A stretch of DNA of 5,269 nucleotides, taken from the NCBI GenBank assembly GCA_026393735.1, contig JAPKZP010000558.1, forward strand, positions 1 to 5,269, written 5' to 3'. The DNA is from Acidobacteriota bacterium. GTDB taxonomy: Bacteria > Acidobacteriota > Vicinamibacteria > Vicinamibacterales > JAKQTR01. A program made the position numbers and the translations under genes. Shown piece by piece: positions 5,204-5,269 of the stretch (within the stretch, counting starts at the first letter, position 1; every line of letters starts with the position of its first letter). Under the pieces are notes generated by a model. The model had not been told where the DNA came from. It saw nothing but the letters and a program-made list of their open reading frames with translations, and searched no databases.

Positions 5204-5229
5204 CAAACAACGGTAGCAGCGTTTGTTTG
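5204..5229. promoter_or_regulatory. A/T-rich dyad upstream of alaS
   Basis: CAAACAACG (5204-5212) and CGTTTGTTTG (5220-5229) are complementary over nine pairs with one bulged T, around a 7-base loop. The element stands out from the GC-rich surroundings. It covers the place where the -35 of the alaS promoter should be, so it could be an operator. It is also 1 base after a possible stop codon of an upstream gene and could serve as that gene's terminator, though no T run follows on the minus strand. Confidence 0.4.
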
Positions 5230-5230
5230 G

Positions 5231-5269
5231 TTACAAGCCCTTGTGGCGGGCCGACAGGTTCGGCTTGCC
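5231..5269 (-). CDS. Possible 3' end of an upstream gene, product unknown
   Basis: Entering from the right edge, one minus-strand frame reads twelve codons (GKPNLSARHKGL) and ends at TAA 5233-5231. It uses G/C-ending codons like the neighbours (GGC AAG CCG AAC CTG TCG GCC CGC CAC AAG GGC), and the TAA sits where base composition drops abruptly. The end would be 51 bases upstream of alaS. I do not recognise the peptide, and twelve codons are too few to prove that it is coding. Confidence 0.3.
   Translation of the reverse strand, partial: GKPNLSARHKGL

Noticed and set aside
5180..5206. A TTG start for AlaRS nine codons upstream
   Set aside because: The extra residues precede the usual family N-terminus, overlap the -10-like hexamer, and have no Shine-Dalgarno.

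Overview
The window is GC-rich bacterial chromosomal DNA with dense housekeeping content. It shows no insertion sequence, phage gene, CRISPR array or other sign of recent transfer. The source is probably a free-living Gram-negative-type bacterium. A secreted DUF4124 plus SLT murein lytic transglycosylase, an AlaRS with a cysteine-rich insert and the strongly G/C third codon positions would suit an Acidobacteriota member (Vicinamibacteria-like). Myxococcota or Pseudomonadota remain possible, and this placement is an inference from protein style, not a search.

Layout from left to right. Bases 1-371 (+) hold the 3' end of holA, the DNA polymerase III delta subunit. A G+C-rich hairpin sits in the 25-base gap that follows. 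Convergent to holA is rpsT (ribosomal protein S20, minus strand, 397-672), read from a GTG start with a good Shine-Dalgarno and an extended -10 promoter candidate. Bases 673-989 form a 317-base divergent intergenic region with three inverted repeats and no convincing gene. Bases 990-1679 (+) encode a stand-alone HD-GYP protein, a predicted cyclic-di-GMP phosphodiesterase. A compact intrinsic terminator follows and runs into the stop codon of the convergent next gene. Bases 1748-2455 (-) encode a secreted lytic transglycosylase. It lies 39 bases downstream of alaS (2495-5179, -), which encodes a full-length alanyl-tRNA synthetase, so the two are probably co-transcribed. The right edge (5192-5269) holds an A/T-rich dyad, a -10-like hexamer six bases from the alaS ATG, and possibly the last 12 codons of another minus-strand gene.

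Functionally the genes cover replication (delta clamp-loader subunit), translation (S20, AlaRS), envelope remodelling (lytic transglycosylase) and second-messenger turnover (HD-GYP). They do not form one pathway; the only likely operon is alaS with the transglycosylase. I did not find a previously undescribed multi-gene system. The signals most worth a second look are regulatory: a possibly leaderless alaS transcript with a dyad at the expected -35 position, and the structured leader between rpsT and the HD-GYP gene.
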